Below are positions 50,140 to 61,109 of a stretch of 64,000 nucleotides of DNA, in pieces. The stretch covers positions 30,127,925-30,191,924 of the forward strand of contig OY720637.1 of NCBI GenBank assembly GCA_963169105.1, written 5' to 3'. Made by a program: the position numbers and the translations under genes. Position 1 is the stretch's first letter; each line of letters begins with the position of its first letter. The stretch comes from Ceriagrion tenellum. Its lineage: Eukaryota > Arthropoda > Insecta > Odonata > Coenagrionidae. The notes beneath the pieces were generated by a model that searched no databases, was not told the DNA's origin, and saw only the letters and a program-made list of their open reading frames with translations.

Positions 50140-50600
50140 TATTTATTTTTGACGCAAAAGTCCCAAAAAGGTCACAAAGGCTTATTCATTGGATCACCAA
50201 CGAACAAATAAAGTAGAAGCATTAACAACGTATAAAAATAATAATAGTAGATAATGGTTTACATAAAAGAATGGAAGAACATGGACGGGGACTTAGCAAT
50301 AAGTGAACAGGGTAGTTGGGGCTTATTTGCTCACGTGGTAAGTAAGGAAGGATATGAAAGCGGATCGTGGCGATAAGAGGTCAATGGAGGGTGAATGCGA
50401 AGCTAGGGAGTTTTAAAGTTTTTGGGATGCGGTAGAACAGGGAACGCTGGGATATCGAAAGACGAAATTTAGGGATGTGAATAAGACAACTATTGCGTGT
50501 AGTACGAGGGGTAAAATGAAGTGCAAAGAGTGGAAGAAGGTTAATGGTGCGGAGAGCACTACTCCAGATGTTTGAAGTCAACATATTGTTCAGTCAGTAG
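50140..50600 (-). pseudogene. LINE C-terminus and 3' end (uninterrupted copy)
   Basis: The minus strand reads RTTRNSCLIHIPKFRLSISQ, RSLFYRIPKTLKLPS, which is the FRxxxxQxSFFxRxPxLWNxLP-type ending of CR1/Jockey/L2-group LINEs. It ends near 50160 in CDLFGTFASKINK-like sequence and an AAATAAATAAA-like tail. It aligns with 20410-21090, where a MITE interrupts it. Confidence 0.75.
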
Positions 50601-51664
50601 TCACTCTCATGATACCGTCTACCAGCTTATCATGCGCAAGTGTTGCGCTAATCATTATTCAGCCGATAGAATTCCCGCCATTCGAATATTAAATGCCCCC
50701 TTACCGTTACTGTGCTAGGAGCCAGTTATTAATGCGGTGAATTTTCTAGATAATAGGGCACCGTTAGTAGCTGTGGAGATAAAGAACGATTTGAATAATC
50801 TATCCGATGTCTATTCAAACGGTAATCCATTCGCTTTCGGAGTGGAGTTCGTAAAGCCTTGAATGGAAAAGAGGATAAATAAATTCTCCTCATAGAAGCG
50901 GCCATTCAAGGTTTTGCGAGGGGCCTTCTCGGCGTGCTCAGCATTGGAAAGTTGTCGCCTAACCCACCAACGTTTGGAATTTCCGTCTTGGTGAAGATTG
51001 GTTGAATGCGATTAGATATCACAAAAGCGTGCCTCTCTTTTATCTCAAGAACACGTATGAAATTAGAATTTCCCCGGACGGCTCTCTACTATCTCATAAT
51101 TATTTTACATCTTTTCTGATCTGTGCGCTTTGAATTAAGAATCTATTTCACGCATATTAAGTCGCCAAAACCTGATCGGATACTGGGGAAAATGCGCATC
51201 CTCTTATCCGTCTTTATGTTCCTCGCGTTTTCCTATAATTTTGTTTCCCCCATCATTAAATCGTCGCTGGTGCAGTCTCGCGTTAATGGTTCTCGTTCGT
51301 TGAGCTTTAAATCTATGTAGTAGTGCGTGTGGAGATTCCACTTGAAGAAAACAGGAAGCTCGTAAAATGTAAGGTGATTTTAAAAAAACTTAATATTTTT
51401 ACTGCATGGGTGCACAGGGCTCTGGAACTGCATGGGCTTGTAACTGGGCAAAGCGATGCTTTTTGAGTGCCTAATAGCAATTAGGTCATCTGTTTTCATT
51501 TTGCTGTGGTTTGAGTTTATTTATTTTGTAAATTTTAGGCATGGTTTTCTTTTGGTATGTATAATTTTTAATTATCCTCTCTTTACACTGCGCGAGGAAG
51601 TACTTTTTCATCTAGTTGAAAGGTTACCCGTTTCTTTCTTCATCTAAGGTTAATCTGTCCTCAG
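50601..51664. other. Unassigned AT-rich DNA
   Basis: No recognised element. Short frames at 51123-51320 and 51456-51647 have no family resemblance. Confidence 0.45.
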
Positions 51665-51666
51665 AC

Positions 51667-52420
51667 AGGTTTCAGTTGAACTGCTTCCTCCTTGCTCGTC
51701 TATCCCGTGCTGCTTCCCTCTGCTCTTCGTAACGGCTTCCATTCATAATATCAGTCAACATATTATTCCTTTGTCTTCCTCTCCCTCTCTTTCCCTCGAT
51801 CTTTCCTCCTAATATTCTTTTCAGCAGGTAATATTTCCTCAGGACGTGTACCGCCCAGTTCACCTTCTTTTTTCTCATAATCTCAAAATATTCCTTCTCT
51901 CGTTCATCCTTGCTAGCTCTTCCTCGTTGCTGACCTCGTCACTCCATTTGAATCTCTCCATCCTTCTCCATAGCCAAATTTCAAAACCCTCTAGATATTT
52001 CTCCTCTTTCCTCCTGACTGTCCATGTTTCTGCTCCATAAAGCACAAAACCCCCAATAAAACATTCAGCTATTGTTTTCCTTAAGCCTACGTTGATTTCT
52101 TTGGCTGAAAGAAGTTGGCCGACTTTACTGAATGTTGACTCTCCCGGCGATGTTCTACTTCCTATTTCCTCCGTACAACTTCCTTTCCATCTTATAGCAC
52201 TTCCGAGGTATCCAAAGAATGGTATTTGTTCTAGCCTTTTTCCATCAATGATCACACTTAGAACTCCTTCCTCTTTTTCATGCCCACATTACTTTAGTTT
52301 TCCCGATGTTCACCTTCATTCCAAAATATTTACCTACCCTCTCGATTTTAACTACCATTTCCTGTAACTGTTTCTCCCTCTCTGCTATTTCCGCCTGATC
52401 ATCTGTTTTTTTCTTAGTTT
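51667..52420 (-). pseudogene. LINE-C: RT thumb and C-terminus
   Basis: Minus strand from 52420: QAEIAEREKQLQEMVVKIER and GKYFGMKVNIGKTKVMWA (the helix after FADD that ends in the conserved NxxKTK). Then, in a new frame, RLEQIPFFGYLGSAIRWKGS, LRKTIAECFIGGFVLYGAET, WTVRRKEEKYLEGFEIWLWR and RMERFKWSDEVSNEEELARM. Finally VNWAVHVLRKYYLLKRILGG, KIEGKRGRGRQRNNM and an AARDRRARRKQFN end. About 750 bp are almost continuous with two or three frameshifts. The catalytic RT core is upstream of the truncation. This is a distinct subfamily from LINE-A and LINE-D. Confidence 0.9.
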
Positions 52421-53069
52421 TGAAAGAAATTATGTGCAAGTGAAATGTTGGAATATTTATAGTTCTCATTGAAATAACTGCCGCGCAGTAATTTCTCACG
52501 TTTCTGTTCTCGATTTCCGTCTCTCAAGTATGCGACTTATTATTTTTTAAATATCCTTTGTGTTTATTACGTCTCCTGTTATAGTAATTATGATTAGTCA
52601 ACCGATCTTGATGATGAAAATTCTTCTTCAATTAGTTTGAATCTTCATCTTGGCACGTGTTCAACCCCATTCATCTAATTCAACAATCCTCATCTTTTCC
52701 CCCGTTTGTCCACCATCTTCTCCACGTTGATTATCTTAGGAAACTCATCGCCTCTGGTTGCCTGTTACTTTCTACTGTATGCGTCGTTAAAATTTTGTCG
52801 GTTAACCTCCCAAGCAAGTTTTCCTTCGGCGGACAAAATAGAAATTTGATTTCGTCGTGAATTCGGTTTAGGAGACCGAGAAATTTTCATGCTTCATTTA
52901 CCTACAACTGTACCATGTACACATGTACCTATATACTATTATATGTACCAAATGTACCACGAAGTAAAATATTTCACCTCAATTAATGTGTTTCATTCTA
53001 ATGTTCCAGCATTTTTAAGGCATTTTATGTTTTTTGTAGCACTTTGACCAATATTCGAATATTCTTTTC
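52421..53069. other. Unassigned AT-rich DNA
   Basis: No recognised element. Near 52910-52960 there is a cluster of TGTACC/GTACA repeats. Confidence 0.45.
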
Positions 53070-53310
53070 TGTATCATGACCAAGTTGAATATTATCATTA
53101 CGCCTCATTACATCTCTAGGTCTGACAGAAGCGATAAAATAAGAGAGATGCATTGCCGAATAGATAGGCACACTCCCATTATACACGTCACTATTTCACC
53201 TCCCAAAACCTTACATATTTACACGGCTGGTGTCCTAACACCCCCTGCCATGCCATATGCTCTTGCCGCGGCTAGCAGGGTAACATGTAGATGTACCTTC
53301 ACCAATAGTC
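53070..53310 (+). pseudogene. CR1-like LINE 3' end with internal deletion
   Basis: Plus strand: TPHYISRSDRSDKIREMHCR, IDRHTPIIHVTISPPKTLHI, YTAGVLTPP, then the hairpin CCCCCTGCCATGCC / GCCGCGGCTAGCAGGG and a GTAGATG tail. Compared with 61430-61832, about 55 bp coding the usual KNSFFPRxISDHSK stretch are missing. Confidence 0.8.
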
Positions 53311-53564
53311 GCTCGAGTAAACTTCCCGCCCGCGTTTGATTCCCGAGTCTGAATCATCGCCGTTAAGTCTTTGAAATGTGGGTGCCATCCCTACTGCCTT
53401 ATATAACCCGTTGGCCTCACGACCCGTCCTTTCTCGGTAGTTATATTATGCCTCTAGCCCTCTCGAGTCTTGGGTCTCGAGTCAGCTCAAGGTGACTCTC
53501 AAACTCGCAGTTTCATCGTGCTCATTTGTCCAATGAGGCGTTCTTTTTATCTTCTTCTTCTCTT

Positions 53565-54780
53565 CTAAAGGTTATCCTTGTAGTTGCAGCCACGACTTCC
53601 AACTAACTCTTTTTCCAGCCTTCCTCTTCATGTCATTGTACGAGGTGCATCCATTTCCATTGCCAATACTTTTAGTACGAAGTTCTCGGTCGTCCTCTCT
53701 GTCTTTTGCCTAGAGTTTTTCCTTCTATAATATTTTGTATGAAATTGTCGTGCCTAAGTAAGTGTCCGATGAGCTTTGCTTTTCTTGTTTTAATTGTTTC
53801 CAATATTTCTCTTTCTGTATGGACTTCATTTAGTACTTGCTCATTAGTTTTTCTGTCGGTCCTCCTAGTTTTTGTAATCCTCCTCCAAAACCACATTTCT
53901 GCAGCTTCAAGTTTGGTCATTTCACTCTTCCTTAGTGTCCATGTCTAGCATCCATATGTTAACACACTCCATACAAAGCTTTTCAGGAATTTCTTCCTAG
54001 TCTCAATACTAATGCTGTTATTTACTAGGAGACTTTTCTTTAATTGAAAGGCTTTCTTGGCTAACGTTATTCTTCTTTTGACCTCAGAGGAGCAGTTGTT
54101 ATGATTCTCTAATATGCTACCCAAGTAGCAGAACTCTGTCACTTCCTCCAGTCTCACTCCGTTACTACATATATTCGTTATCTTTTCTCTTTCTACCACC
54201 GTGGTTTTTATTTTCTTGGTGTTTATTTTAAATTTCAGTTTGAATAAAATATTATTTAGAATCTTGAACATTCGACTTAATTCCTTCTGAGTCAGCTACT
54301 AGAGCTATGTCGTCTGCAAATCGAATGCAATGAATTTGTTTGCCATTTATTTTAATTCCTCTTGTCTTTGTTTTCATTTCAGACATTGCTTCTTCTATGT
54401 ATAAGTTAAACAAGTAAGGCGATATTGGGCAACCTTGTCTAACACCTCTTCTTATGTTTGCTTCTTTCTTGGTGCCACTGATTTCTATTTCCGTACTTTG
54501 GTTTTTGTAGAGATTTAAAATCAATCTTTTGTCTCCCCAATCCAACCCTATTTTGCACATTGCTTGGAACAGTAGTCTCCAGTCAACATGGTCAAAAGCC
54601 TTTTCCAAACCAACGAAAGCTATATAAGTTTTCCTGTTAATTTCTAGCCTCCTCTCTAGGATTTTTCGCAATTCTATAATTGCCTCTCGAGTGCCTTTTC
54701 CTGGTCTGAAGCCGTACTGATCACTATCTAATGTCGCATCAATTTTCATTTTTATTCTCACTTTTACCATAACCAATAAA
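53565..54780 (-). pseudogene. LINE-D: reverse transcriptase domain to C-terminus, nearly continuous
   Basis: This is the best preserved retrotransposon protein in the window. Minus frame 54776-54252 covers the RT core: QYGFRPGKGTREAI (residues 20-33), motif A at 52-62 read as IAFVGLEKAFD, RRGVRQGCPISPYLFNLY (109-126), and FADD (153-156). After a one-base indel near 54277 the thumb follows (MFKILNNILFKLKFKINTKK, FCYLGSILENHN, WSVLTYGC). A single in-frame TAG at 53945 separates this from MTKLEAAEMWFWRRITKTRR, IGHLLRHDNF, EGKTLGKRQRGRPRTSY. The motif A Asp is replaced by Gly56 (codon at 54609-54611), so the enzyme would be inactive even without the breaks. The element is 5'-truncated at 54780 and ends in a GAAGAAGAAGA-like tail. 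Endonuclease and ORF1 are absent. Confidence 0.93.
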
Positions 54781-54784
54781 ATTT

Positions 54785-55500
54785 TATTTTTATATGCTTT
54801 TTAAATTGGGGATTCAAATTTAGCGGACGATTCCGTGGCTTCGGTGTTTGATCGAGTGAGTGCTTTCGCCTTCATTCCCACTCCTTTCGTTCATTTCGGT
54901 TGGACGCAGAATGCAGCCTTGAGAGCGATTCCTCCCAAATATTGCTCTCGTTAAATTTCCTGGCGCTGCGGAGTGGAACATGTGTTTCTGAACTTAGAAT
55001 CCATCGAAACGGGGTCGGAAGGTTGTTCAGTGTGGATTGTTTCCTAGCAGCTGCCACGACTAAAGCGAGCGCTTCGAGAATCGGGTTAACTCACCTCTAT
55101 CTGCCGTCCGGTTTTGACTCGTTTCACAATGGAACCTCAAGATTGAATCCCTAATTGCACTCACGGCGATGGGTGATTTGAATCCCTATTTCTTTCACTT
55201 TCCTAATAGCCTTATTCTAGATTATATCAAGAAGTAGTTTGGTTCCCCTCCCTCACTCTCTTGTTTTCTCCCTTCCTTGCCTTCCGTCATTTACCTTTAC
55301 CCCTACTCTTCTGCTTCGCCTCTTCACCCTCCCCTCCTTACCGCGCAGATCTTCGCCAGGAACTTCTGTGGCTGCTATAGTGTCTGACGCTATCGCTTTC
55401 GATGGATTCGTCTCACTTGGAATTCCCTTGGGGGTGATTTTGATCTTAGCGTAGCCAATTGAGTTTGAAAGCCGTTGGTCAACGTCCAGTAATTGAATCG
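54785..55500. promoter_or_regulatory. GC-richer region upstream of a candidate exon
   Basis: Moderately CpG-rich, pyrimidine-rich DNA (CTTCACCCTCCCCTCCTTACC near 55325) with initiator-like GTTGTTCAGTGTG at about 55022. Frames on both strands overlap at 54872-55154. It would fit a promoter plus 5' UTR of a plus-strand gene whose first coding exon could be 55506-55613, but this is inference. Confidence 0.25.
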
Positions 55501-55505
55501 GTTAT

Positions 55506-55613
55506 ATGGAATGCGCTCAAGAGCCTAAGAAGGTTGGTTTGGCGTTCAACCGGTCGGAATATGTCGTAGAAGAATTCAAAGAGTGCCTGGGCGTCTTTGA
55601 TGCGTACCGCAAG
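55506..55613 (+). CDS. Candidate 36-codon first coding exon, unrecognised
   Basis: ATG 55506 opens a frame whose first 36 codons read like real protein: MECAQEPKKVGLAFNRSEY, then VVEEFKECLGVFDAYRK. It is directly followed by a good donor, CGCAAG/GTGACG (intron from 55614), in phase 0. Codon choice is mixed with frequent G/C third bases, and beyond the donor the frame turns hydrophobic and AT-rich (CIFIINGVVFYVIAHFILLI), as expected of intron. An in-frame TGA precedes the ATG, which supports this start. No transposon similarity is seen. I do not recognise the protein. Confidence 0.3.
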
Positions 55614-55819
55614 GTGACGGGTCGTTTATCTGTGTGCATGCGTATAGGTGTAGCTCTTATTCAACACTGTATTTTCATCATTAATGGAGTCGTTTTTTAT
55701 GTAATCGCTCACTTCATTTTGTTGATATGACAGGTTGTACGACATATTCTCCTCCTTCACGACGCCGATACCGTACGTTCGAGTGTAATATGTATTTTTA
55801 AAAAAAGGATGTCACCGGT

Positions 55820-56420
55820 GAAGGTAGGTTTTGATGAAAGTCAGAGAATCTCCTCCCGGTTTTCTACGCTTTCAGGGACCTAACTACCTCTAGTATTCCG
55901 CCTTGGTATATGATCTTCCCTTCTTCATCCCGTCCATGAAACCTATTCTCTCTCTTCCCCTCCCCCGCTGGCCCAACATCCTTCCCTCTATTATACTCTT
56001 GAGCTACCCATCGCCCTTTACTACACCCTCCAGCCACCTACCCTGCCTATTCCGGATTCCATTCAGAAGCTTCCTTTCCGCGCCATCTTCTTCATTAGTC
56101 TTCCTTTCCGTCCACCTCACCTTCTCCACTTCCACATCTCAAATGCCTGCAGTCTATTCTCGTCCTCCTTTCTGAGGGTCCACGTTGCTGCTCCATACAA
56201 CGCTGAGCTCTTCACCAGCCTCCTCTTCACATCCTTACTCAATGTCCCCGTCATCCGCTCCCTTCTATTACTAAACGCCTCCTTAGCTAACGTTTTTCTC
56301 CTACTTATGTCTTTGCTGCTATGCCCATTTTCTTCAAGCGTACGGCTTAAGTAATTAAAATGTTCCACTTGCTCGAGTTTCTACCCTCCAACTTTCATTT
56401 CCAGTCTCGTATTTCGCTAA
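55820..56420 (-). pseudogene. LINE-A: after-RT region and C-terminus
   Basis: Minus frame 56368-56117 reads MEHFNYLSRTLEENGHSSKD, KTLAKEAFSNRRERMTGTLS, KDVKRRLVKSSALYGAATWT and LRKEDENRLQAFEMWKWRR. It continues in other frames with KVRWTERKTNEEDG-like, RKLLNGIRNRQGRWLEGVVK-like, EGRMLGQRGRGRE-like and FMDGMKKGRSYTKAE-like pieces to the 3' UTR at about 55840. Several shifts are present. It is the longest LINE-A copy here. Confidence 0.88.
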
Positions 56421-57494
56421 ATTCATTATTCATTTCGTCTGTTTGTTTTATTTACTCTCGGAATATGAATTAGTGAATGGATTGATATTCAACTGATGTT
56501 GAATGGTGCATAGAAGCTTTCCAAATTCTAAAATATTATAGTGCTCGCTTCATTCGATGTGTTGGAGAATATGGGAAACTGAAACGTTTTCATGAAAATG
56601 AAGGGGAGTTGTTCGGAAAAGCAACTATCTTTCCTTCGATATGAATTGATTGGACAGTAATATTTCTCTCAAGTGTTCCTTTCACGGCCATATGTGCTAT
56701 TATATTAATACCGCCTTGTGCTCCATCTTTTTCAATTAGTCATGCTTTGTTGGAAACCTGAGTTGTGTATCAATGTAGGGAATGCGTTTTGATATCCAGC
56801 GTTCGTTAGTCGCATGACTTGGGCCCCTCCCGCCTGCGTGGTGGAATACATTTATACCTGCGTCGCTCTCAGCTCCGATGGAGAGAAGAAAATATATGTA
56901 TCGAAGCTCATAATCTCGTATCTATTGCAGTATTTAGACCGTGAAGAATCATCCTGGCAAAATGCCGAGTACATCGTCTCCACGGTGGTACTCTCAATCA
57001 TATGACTGATAACTTAATGTCGTGCCGATGTCTATTGCGTTTCGAAATGCTCCCAGATTACATTGAGTTTGAATGATTGACTCAGTCTAGCGGTGGCATT
57101 CGTTCTTCGTTCTTTTATTCAAATGTGTGCTTATTACTTTGCTCATTTGTTTTCTTTTCGTCCTTTGCTTTACGGATTGATTCGTAGCCGTTTATTATTT
57201 GTACACGTCATCTTCGGCATTGCGTTTATCGCCTCTACAGTTATTTATTTTGATATTCGGCAAATATTGAAACTAGAATGCGAAACTTATTGCCTATTAC
57301 TTATTTTCCTAATCATGAGTCTCACTCGTGGAATGCATATAATAAAAATACAATAACGGCGACTTTTTACATCAAAATAAAGGTTTCACTGGTAAAAGTC
57401 TTTCATTTTAATTATTTTATAACAATGGCCTATCATGTGTAATAAAATTGTAGATTAACCATACTGATATGTTACCAGGCTGGCCTTTGTAGAT
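56421..57494. other. Unassigned AT-rich DNA
   Basis: No recognised element. Frames at 56814-57005 and 57093-57356 (hydrophobic) lack context. Confidence 0.45.
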
Positions 57495-57495
57495 T

Positions 57496-57531
57496 TACTA
57501 ATTTTGTCATTTTCTCTTTTTTCAGGTGAGT
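57496..57531 (+). promoter_or_regulatory. Recursive splice site (ratchet point)
   Basis: A branch-point-like TTACTAAT lies at about 57496-57503. A strong pyrimidine tract (TTTTCTCTTTTTTCAG) follows, ending at 57525. It is fused with no intervening exon to a consensus donor GTGAGT from 57526. Such a zero-length exon (acceptor joined to donor) is the known signature of recursive splicing in very long introns of insects and vertebrates. It implies a plus-strand host gene whose intron spans this position. Confidence 0.65.
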
Positions 57532-58188
57532 TATACATGAGAATAACATGTGAACTGGGATATACTGGGCCGTTGGAGACCCTCATATATTTGTAAGTTG
57601 GGTCTTTTGGATGAAGCTGTCATTGTCACTTCTTGTGTTGATGTTGAGTACGAGTACGAGCTAAATATACTCATGACTTAGACCCTTAACTTTCGGAAGT
57701 GTGTGTTTACCGAAGGTGTGTTATTATACATTAAGTTATTACCCTGCTTACGACTCCTTACTATTCATCTTATTCAAATAATATGGGGATCCTAGTTCTC
57801 GTAATATATAATCATCCTTCGATGTACGCATCGCATCTGCCAGACTTGAGGAAAACAATTCCACCAGCATATTTGGTATTTTCGCCTAAAATCTCCCTTA
57901 TGGCTACAGTTTATCTCCCGATGTGGATCGCTTGTGACAGAACGCCACATTTATTAGCGCCTTCAAGCCTGGTGGAAGAATTTTTAAGAACCAGAATCTA
58001 ATAGTTGTACAAATGGCGCTGCTAAGCTTAGTAGCGGTCTATGAATACCAGTTTGTTAGTTGGCAACTAGTTGGTGTGCTACTATGCCGTTAGTAGCCTT
58101 CTAAGGAATCTGTGAGTACGAACGCAAGGGATTGTTGCCGACTTCTAATTTTTCGGATAAGATTGCTGCTGTTAACTCGGTTGAAGTC
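57532..58188. other. Unassigned AT-rich DNA
   Basis: No recognised element or exon. It would be intron if the ratchet point at 57525/57526 is real. Confidence 0.45.
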
Positions 58189-58570
58189 AGATGAGGTAAG
58201 CTCGTGCCACTCGCCATCCACGCCTTGTCGAGGTGCAAATGCTTGATTCCGGATGGGGTTCCCGGTGCTTTGTCACGTCCCCGATGGGGTCGTGCATGGG
58301 TCGGAACACCGCTTCTTCGGTGACCAAAGGGGCTCTGGCTGCCAGCTCAAAGGGGCGTAATGAGTCACTCTCTTTATAGGTTTGGCTGATCGCCCCTCTA
58401 GTCAATAAAGACCAGGTTTTGCAAGCGTGCCCGGACGCTGTACTTTGCGGTCGGGTGCCGGCGGTCTTTTACCGCGGCCTTTTCCCTTTCCTTTTCCTTT
58501 CCCCCAACGGGAATAATCGGGTGAAATTAATAAGGATCCGACCCGTTGGCCTCCCTAGTGCTAGTAGACA
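58189..58570. other. GC-rich block, unassigned
   Basis: Sharply GC-rich with short internal echoes (GATTCCGGATGGGGTTCCCG, CCCCGATGGGGTCG) and AATAAAGACC. Right after it, ACCCTTACCGGTAGATCACT resembles the LINE-A 3' UTR. It may be an unrecognised repeat family. No convincing frame. Confidence 0.3.
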
Positions 58571-58794
58571 CTTCTTCTAAACCCACCCTTACCGGTAGAT
58601 CACTCACTAAAATAAAGGAAAATATTTTCACGGAATCCGTATTCCTTCGAACGTTTTTCGGCTAACAAGTTTTCATTTTTTAGCCCGTCATAATTTTCTT
58701 CATACCTTCATCTTGCCCCAGCTCCATGAAGGTTGCTATTATTTTCTGAGAGACTGTTTTGTTGCAGAATGTGTCCAATAATGTCAATCCATAT

Positions 58795-58880
58795 ACTTGC
58801 GGGAAAGAGAAGAGAGAGGAAAGGTTTCATTGACGAGATGAAGGAGAATAGATCGTCTGCTGAGATGAAGTAGGTGATAC
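58795..58880 (+). pseudogene. LINE-A 3' scrap (plus)
   Basis: GCGGGAAAGAGAAGAGAGAG, GGTTTCATTGACGAGATGAA and ATCGTCTGCTGAGATGAAG match the GKR...GFIDEMKENRSSAEMK end of LINE-A. Confidence 0.6.
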
Positions 58881-58924
58881 CTCAAAAAAATTGGGCCCTA
58901 TTATTATCAAATGTATGTCTGCGA

Positions 58925-59420
58925 ATGTAACTGGCTATATCAGATACCCTTCTACTTTGATTCCCACCTTTAATACTTCCCATGCCTGTATTACCGTTTT
59001 CACAGCATAAATGTTAAAAAGCAATGGCGACAACGGGCACCCTTGCGTTACCCCCGCGACCTATAGTTGCCCACCCTGATTCACCATCAGCCACCCTCAC
59101 CTGCGTCCTTTGCGTTGTATATAAGTTTCGGATTAGTCTCCTGTCTCGCCTATCTATTCCCATTTTCCCGATTATCTCCGTTAGGTTATTCCAATTTACT
59201 CTGCCAAAATCAATAAAGCATGGGAAAAAGTCCTGTTTATACTCCGATTCTTTCTATGTGTGTTCTCATCACCGGTATCGCATCCCGAGTGGACATTCCC
59301 TTCGGGAACCCAGACTGGTCATCGCCTAAATAGTAATTAGAGGTAGGGCCCTGCATGGGTAAAAAATCAGGGTGGTCTTCTCTGTGAATTTCAGTGAAAC
59401 CTACCGTCAGTAGGTGGAGC
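58925..59420 (-). pseudogene. Reverse transcriptase fragment (LINE-A/D type)
   Basis: Minus strand: DDQSGFPKGMSTRDAIPVMR, LFPCFIDFGRVNWNNLTEII, GKMGIDRRDRRLIRNLYTTQ, RTQVRVADGESGWATIGRGG, then in broken form RVPVVAIAFLTFMLKTVIQA, KVGIKVEGYLI and FADI. These match the RT core blocks (GFRKGxxTRDAI, motif A FIDFEKAFD, RGVRQGCPxSP, FADD). Motif A has lost KAFD, the RQGCPLSP block is damaged and FADD is FADI. Long dead. It lies opposite to the adjacent plus-strand scrap. Confidence 0.85.
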
Positions 59421-59487
59421 ACTTACAGACTGAATATATGGAACGTTTCAGAAAATGTCTGGTCTCTAGAAAGTGTTTCACGCTAAA

Positions 59488-59636
59488 GACGCCTTCGGAG
59501 AAGTGTCGCATAAAACTAGCCGTTAGTTTTTTTTCTGACCGAGTACATTTATTTTATTAAGACGTCTTCAGGGAAGTGTCGCGTAAAACTAGCCGTTGGT
59601 TTTCTTTTCTGACCGAGTACATACATCTATTTTATT
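59488..59636. repeat. 73-bp tandem duplication
   Basis: GACGCCTTCGGAGAAGTGTC at 59488 and GACGTCTTCAGGGAAGTGTC at 59561 begin two units, both continuing as AAAACTAGCCGTTRGTTTT and TCTGACCGAGTACAT. About 90% of positions agree. Confidence 0.85.
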
Positions 59637-59639
59637 ACT

Positions 59640-59900
59640 CGGCGTCGACCTTTCGTGGCTGTACCTCCTTTTCTCTGGAAACGAACGAACTTCCTGCCTC
59701 GTCATCGATTCCTCTCGCCGCAGCTCCTAAATACCTTTCGTCGCCTCCAAAGCCGAGGTGAGGTTTCATGTATTAGCGGCGGCGGAGGAGACCGCAGTTG
59801 GGGCTCTTGTTCTCCGCGCATCACGCCCGCTCGCCGTCGATACCGTATTCCCATGCGGATACCCGTTCCGTCTGGGGTGTTGTGACTCTCCAACCGTACG
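59640..59900. promoter_or_regulatory. CpG-rich patch, possible promoter/exon
   Basis: GC-rich (TTAGCGGCGGCGGAGGAGAC). An acceptor-like CCTCTCGCCGCAG (about 59722) is followed 34 bases later by a donor-like GCCGAG/GTGAGG (59757). Overlapping frames on both strands are not convincing. It could contain a small plus-strand exon. Confidence 0.2.
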
Positions 59901-61109
59901 CGTGACGTAACTATCCGTCTCGTGTTAAAAACTGTATAGTGTGGCATTGTAACCACTCCATATGGCTACCCTCCTCCTCGTGTCCCCATTTTTATTTACT
60001 TTCCCTTCTCGTTTCAAGTTTACCCTCAGTCTTTAAATGTTTTCGCGAGCGATAAACAGCTCCTTTCGACTATCCTCGATGAGATGCATGCTCAGCGTTG
60101 CTCGTCACATGAAACAATTTTTTGAAGGAGTAAATAGTAAAGCGAAGTTGAAACGTATAACAGTGTGTTTTGAAATGTTTCAGGGTATCCTAGGACCGCA
60201 TGTTCTATATTTCTAATTATGGGTTAAGCCTGAAGATAATTGATACCAATTAGGTTGCATTTCATTTGCTCAGTTCACAGGAATGTATACATATTTGCTT
60301 TTAGCTGCTCTGAGTCTTGAACCTACGCTTAAAGTAGGACGGCTTTTCAGTTACAGAGGGCCCACGATTCAGCTACAGTTTTTCTTTTAAAAGGAAGAAG
60401 TTCATTGTTTTAATTATTATTTCAAACGCTCTTTAGAGAATATCATACTATTAAGCGATTATAACTTATCGTATATCTTTTTATTCTTATTGAAGATAGC
60501 TTCTCGAATTTTTCGTTCTTTGTAAAAAGAACGTACAATACGCATAAAATTTGTTCATCGCAGGATAGGAACTGCTGTTTATGTATTTTTTCCTTTTTAA
60601 TTACATGTTCATTTTTTGCTCTTTCCTGCATGACATGGAATAGTTCGTTGAAAAAATCTCATAGCTGGTGATCCTGGTGATGTATAGCTTTCAAGTTTGG
60701 GTGTTTCCTTTTTACATGACTTGCGTACTTTTCCGAACTAAAGGAAGGAAAGATAGGTATACTATCACTGCATTTGAAGTTCTGATATTTGACTATGACT
60801 TGCAGGTGTGGTAAATCGTTCTTGTGTGCTGCCTCATTTTTTTGCAACAAAACAATTACCTTAGTTTTTAAAATTCAAAAATCAATTAAAAATTTTTTAT
60901 TATATATTGTCGTATCCTAAAATTGTTGCGTATTTGTTAAAATATCTTGGACTATATATAGCCAGTGCAAGTAAGATTTTTGGCGAAAATCATATGTAAA
61001 ACTACACCACTGGCGGAAGACTTGATACCTTACTGTATCTTAAATTTTTCCGTAATGATTATGTCACGGAATGGCGCCTGATGCCCTGTTACTTTTAATA
61101 CCTTATCGT
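59901..61109. other. Unassigned AT-rich DNA with one motif relic
   Basis: At 60230-60260 CTGAAGAT, stem AATTG-ATAC-CAATT, then AGGTTGC repeats the hammerhead-like plan with the GAAAC box lost. Otherwise nothing is recognised. Confidence 0.4.

Noticed and set aside
60795..60812. CTTGCAG/GTGTGG as a recursive splice site
   Set aside because: Weak donor and interrupted pyrimidine tract.
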